DNA from: Deltaproteobacteria bacterium UBA2385
Lineage (GTDB): Bacteria > Myxococcota_A > UBA796 > UBA2385
DNA length: 6,659 nucleotides
Direction of reading: 5' to 3'
NCBI GenBank assembly: GCA_002343455.1
Contig: DDSR01000317.1
Location: forward strand, 1 to 6,659
Within the stretch, counting starts at the first letter, position 1. The number at the start of each line of letters is the position of its first letter. Positions 5,412 to 6,659 of the stretch are shown here, one piece after another. Under the pieces are notes generated by a model. That model was not told the DNA's origin, made no database searches, and saw only the letters and a program-made list of their open reading frames with translations. Made by a program: the position numbers and the translations under genes.

Positions 5412-6659
5412 ATGAACACCCAGGGACTCCAGCTCGACCAGGCCCCTCCCCTCGCCCTTCCAGCCACCTTCTTCCTCTGCCTGCCGATCTTCCTCCTCTC
5501 GGCGGGCGGTCTGCTGATCGCCTTCGGAGCGCAGGCCCTGCACAGCAGCTGGACCCCGGCGACCATCGCCCTCGCCCACCTGGGCACCCTAGGCCTGCTA
5601 GGCAGCGTCATGCTCGGCGCGCTCTACCAGATGGTCCCCGTCGTCGCCGGCTCGCCGGTGCCCGTCATCCGAATGGCCTGGGCCACCTGGGCGGCCTGGA
5701 TCCTCGGCGTGGCCACCTTCACGGGAGGGCTGGCCACCGGCCAGGCCGGGCTCGTGGACCTCGGCCGTACCTCCCTGGGGCTGGCCCTGCTGCTCTTCGC
5801 CCTGCCGGTCGGAGTCGCCCTGCTGCGCAGCCGGGCCGAGCTTGAGATCCGGCTGGGCTTCGGACTCGCGGTCTCCAGCCTGGCTGGCCTAGCATCGCTA
5901 GGATACCTCATGGCCAGCGGGCACGCCGGTGGTGTCTTCCTCCTCTCCCGACCCGAGGCCCTCGTCGCCCACCTCGCCCTGGGCGCCTTCGGCTGGGTAG
6001 GCGCGCTGATCAGCACCGTCTCCTGGCAGGTGCTGCCCATGTTCTTCCTCGCGCCCGCCGTCGCGACGCGCTGGCGCCGGGTGGTCCTGGTCGGTCTGGC
6101 CTTCGGGGCCTGGGCGCCGCTGGTCGGGATGCTCTTCGGGCTCGACCGCGGCTGGCTGCTGGGCCTCGCCCTGCCGGGCGCCGCCATCGCCTGGCTGCTG
6201 CACCCGGCCCTCGTGCTCCGCTCCATCCGGTTGCGCAACAGGGCCCGCCGCGACCCCAGCCTGGGCGCCTGGCAGGCCTCGATGGCTGTCGCCCTGTGCG
6301 GCCTGCCCCTGGCCGCACTAGCGGTGCTAGCCGAGTCCACCCGGCCGGCCATGGCGCTGGGCTGGCTGCTGATCTGGGGGCACGCCGCCTTGCTGATCCA
6401 CGGGATGCTCAGCCGGATCCTGCCCTTCCTGGTCTGGTTCCACCGCTGGTCCGGGCGGGTCGGCAAGGAGCGCGTTCCCTCGATGCGCAGCCTGCTCCCC
6501 GACCGCGTGGTCTACGCCAGCCTGGGGGCACATGGGCTGGCGCTGGCGCTGGGGGTCGGGGCGGCGCTCACGGGCAGCGACGCGCTGGCGCGGCTGGCGG
6601 GCGTCGGGCTGCTGCTGACCGCGGCGATGGTGGGGAGAATGATGAGGCGGGTGCTGGGG
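5412..6659 (+). CDS. NnrS-like polytopic membrane protein (3' end beyond window)
   Basis: This is an integral membrane protein, 416 codons open to the window edge with no stop. I place about 12 transmembrane segments near residues 18-42, 51-79, 86-110, 118-139, 147-170, 182-213, 224-244, 247-270, 287-307, 313-343, 366-387 and 391-411, so only a short tail is probably missing. Three membrane segments share a His...Gly...Pro pattern: His56 (AHLGTLGLLG, then Met74-Pro76), His187 (AHLALGAFGWVG, then VLPMFF) and His324/His330 (GHAALLIHGML, then SRILPFLVWFH). Regularly placed membrane histidines recall NnrS and haem-copper-oxidase-like proteins, where such residues bind haem or metal. Homology is judged by eye and the role is unproven. 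It is divergent from the hemerythrin gene around a shared inverted repeat. It carries three of the five CTAG motif copies and six of the nine CTA leucine codons I found in the window's genes. Confidence 0.82.
   Translation, partial: MNTQGLQLDQAPPLALPATFFLCLPIFLLSAGGLLIAFGAQALHSSWTPATIALAHLGTLGLLGSVMLGALYQMVPVVAGSPVPVIRMAWATWAAWILGVATFTGGLATGQAGLVDLGRTSLGLALLLFALPVGVALLRSRAELEIRLGFGLAVSSLAGLASLGYLMASGHAGGVFLLSRPEALVAHLALGAFGWVGALISTVSWQVLPMFFLAPAVATRWRRVVLVGLAFGAWAPLVGMLFGLDRGWLLGLALPGAAIAWLLHPALVLRSIRLRNRARRDPSLGAWQASMAVALCGLPLAALAVLAESTRPAMALGWLLIWGHAALLIHGMLSRILPFLVWFHRWSGRVGKERVPSMRSLLPDRVVYASLGAHGLALALGVGAALTGSDALARLAGVGLLLTAAMVGRMMRRVLG
5588..5602. repeat. CTAG palindrome-like motif, copy 3
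   Basis: CCTAGG-CCT-GCTAGG. The outer five bases of each arm are perfectly complementary and only the innermost pair mismatches. It lies within the membrane-protein gene (Leu60 and Leu63, both CTA). Confidence 0.5.
5888..5902. repeat. CTAG palindrome-like motif, copy 4 (perfect)
   Basis: CCTAGC-ATC-GCTAGG is a perfect 6-bp inverted repeat with a 3-nt spacer, exactly 300 bp after copy 3. It lies within the membrane-protein gene (Leu160 and Leu163, both CTA). Confidence 0.55.
6317..6331. repeat. CTAG palindrome-like motif, copy 5
   Basis: ACTAGC-GGT-GCTAGC. The inner five bases of each arm are perfectly complementary and the outermost pair mismatches. It lies within the membrane-protein gene (Leu303 and Leu306, both CTA). 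Confidence 0.5.

Noticed and set aside
5624..6466. A 280-codon minus-strand frame opposite the membrane-protein gene
   Set aside because: Its product is rich in Arg, Pro and Ser with no recognisable domain. The opposite strand encodes regular hydrophobic helices with a good ribosome-binding site.
1..6659. CRISPR array, tRNA, rRNA or insertion sequence
   Set aside because: There are no evenly spaced direct repeats with unique spacers outside coding repeats, no cloverleaf or rRNA-like segment seen, and no transposase motif.

Overview
The window is strongly GC-rich and gene-dense. It most resembles a Myxococcota (deltaproteobacterial) chromosome. The main reason is the first gene, which has an FG-GAP beta-propeller, MopE-type metal-binding motifs, a Gly/Ser/Asp linker and a short Cys-containing hydrophobic tail ending in RRR (MYXO-CTERM-like). 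This combination is characteristic of myxobacterial surface proteins. The taxonomic call is an inference from architecture; there is no rRNA or other marker in the window.

Layout, left to right. Positions 1-63 hold a GC-rich, REP-like palindromic element. A 1197-residue secreted FG-GAP protein follows (107-3700, +). After 26 nt comes a short-chain dehydrogenase/reductase (3727-4506, +, GTG start), and its stop overlaps the start of a DUF309 protein (4499-4891, +, TTG start). These three genes could be one transcript, although only the last two are clearly coupled. A hemerythrin-domain protein (4901-5344, -) lies tail-to-tail with the DUF309 gene. Divergent from it, across 67 nt, is a large polytopic membrane protein (5412 to the window end, +) that is still open at the right edge after 416 codons. 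That protein carries repeated His/Pro transmembrane motifs like those of NnrS and related haem/copper membrane proteins.

Two signals stand out. First, the 67-nt divergent spacer contains a perfect 6-4-6 inverted repeat with the half-site geometry of CRP/FNR-family operators. Together with the flanking gene types this suggests a nitric-oxide or oxygen-responsive gene pair. Second, every CTAG tetranucleotide I could find in the window lies within five copies of a 15-bp palindrome-like motif, consensus CCTAGC-N3-GCTAGG. All five are inside coding sequence and in the same codon phase, and three are in the membrane-protein gene. I know of no named element matching it.
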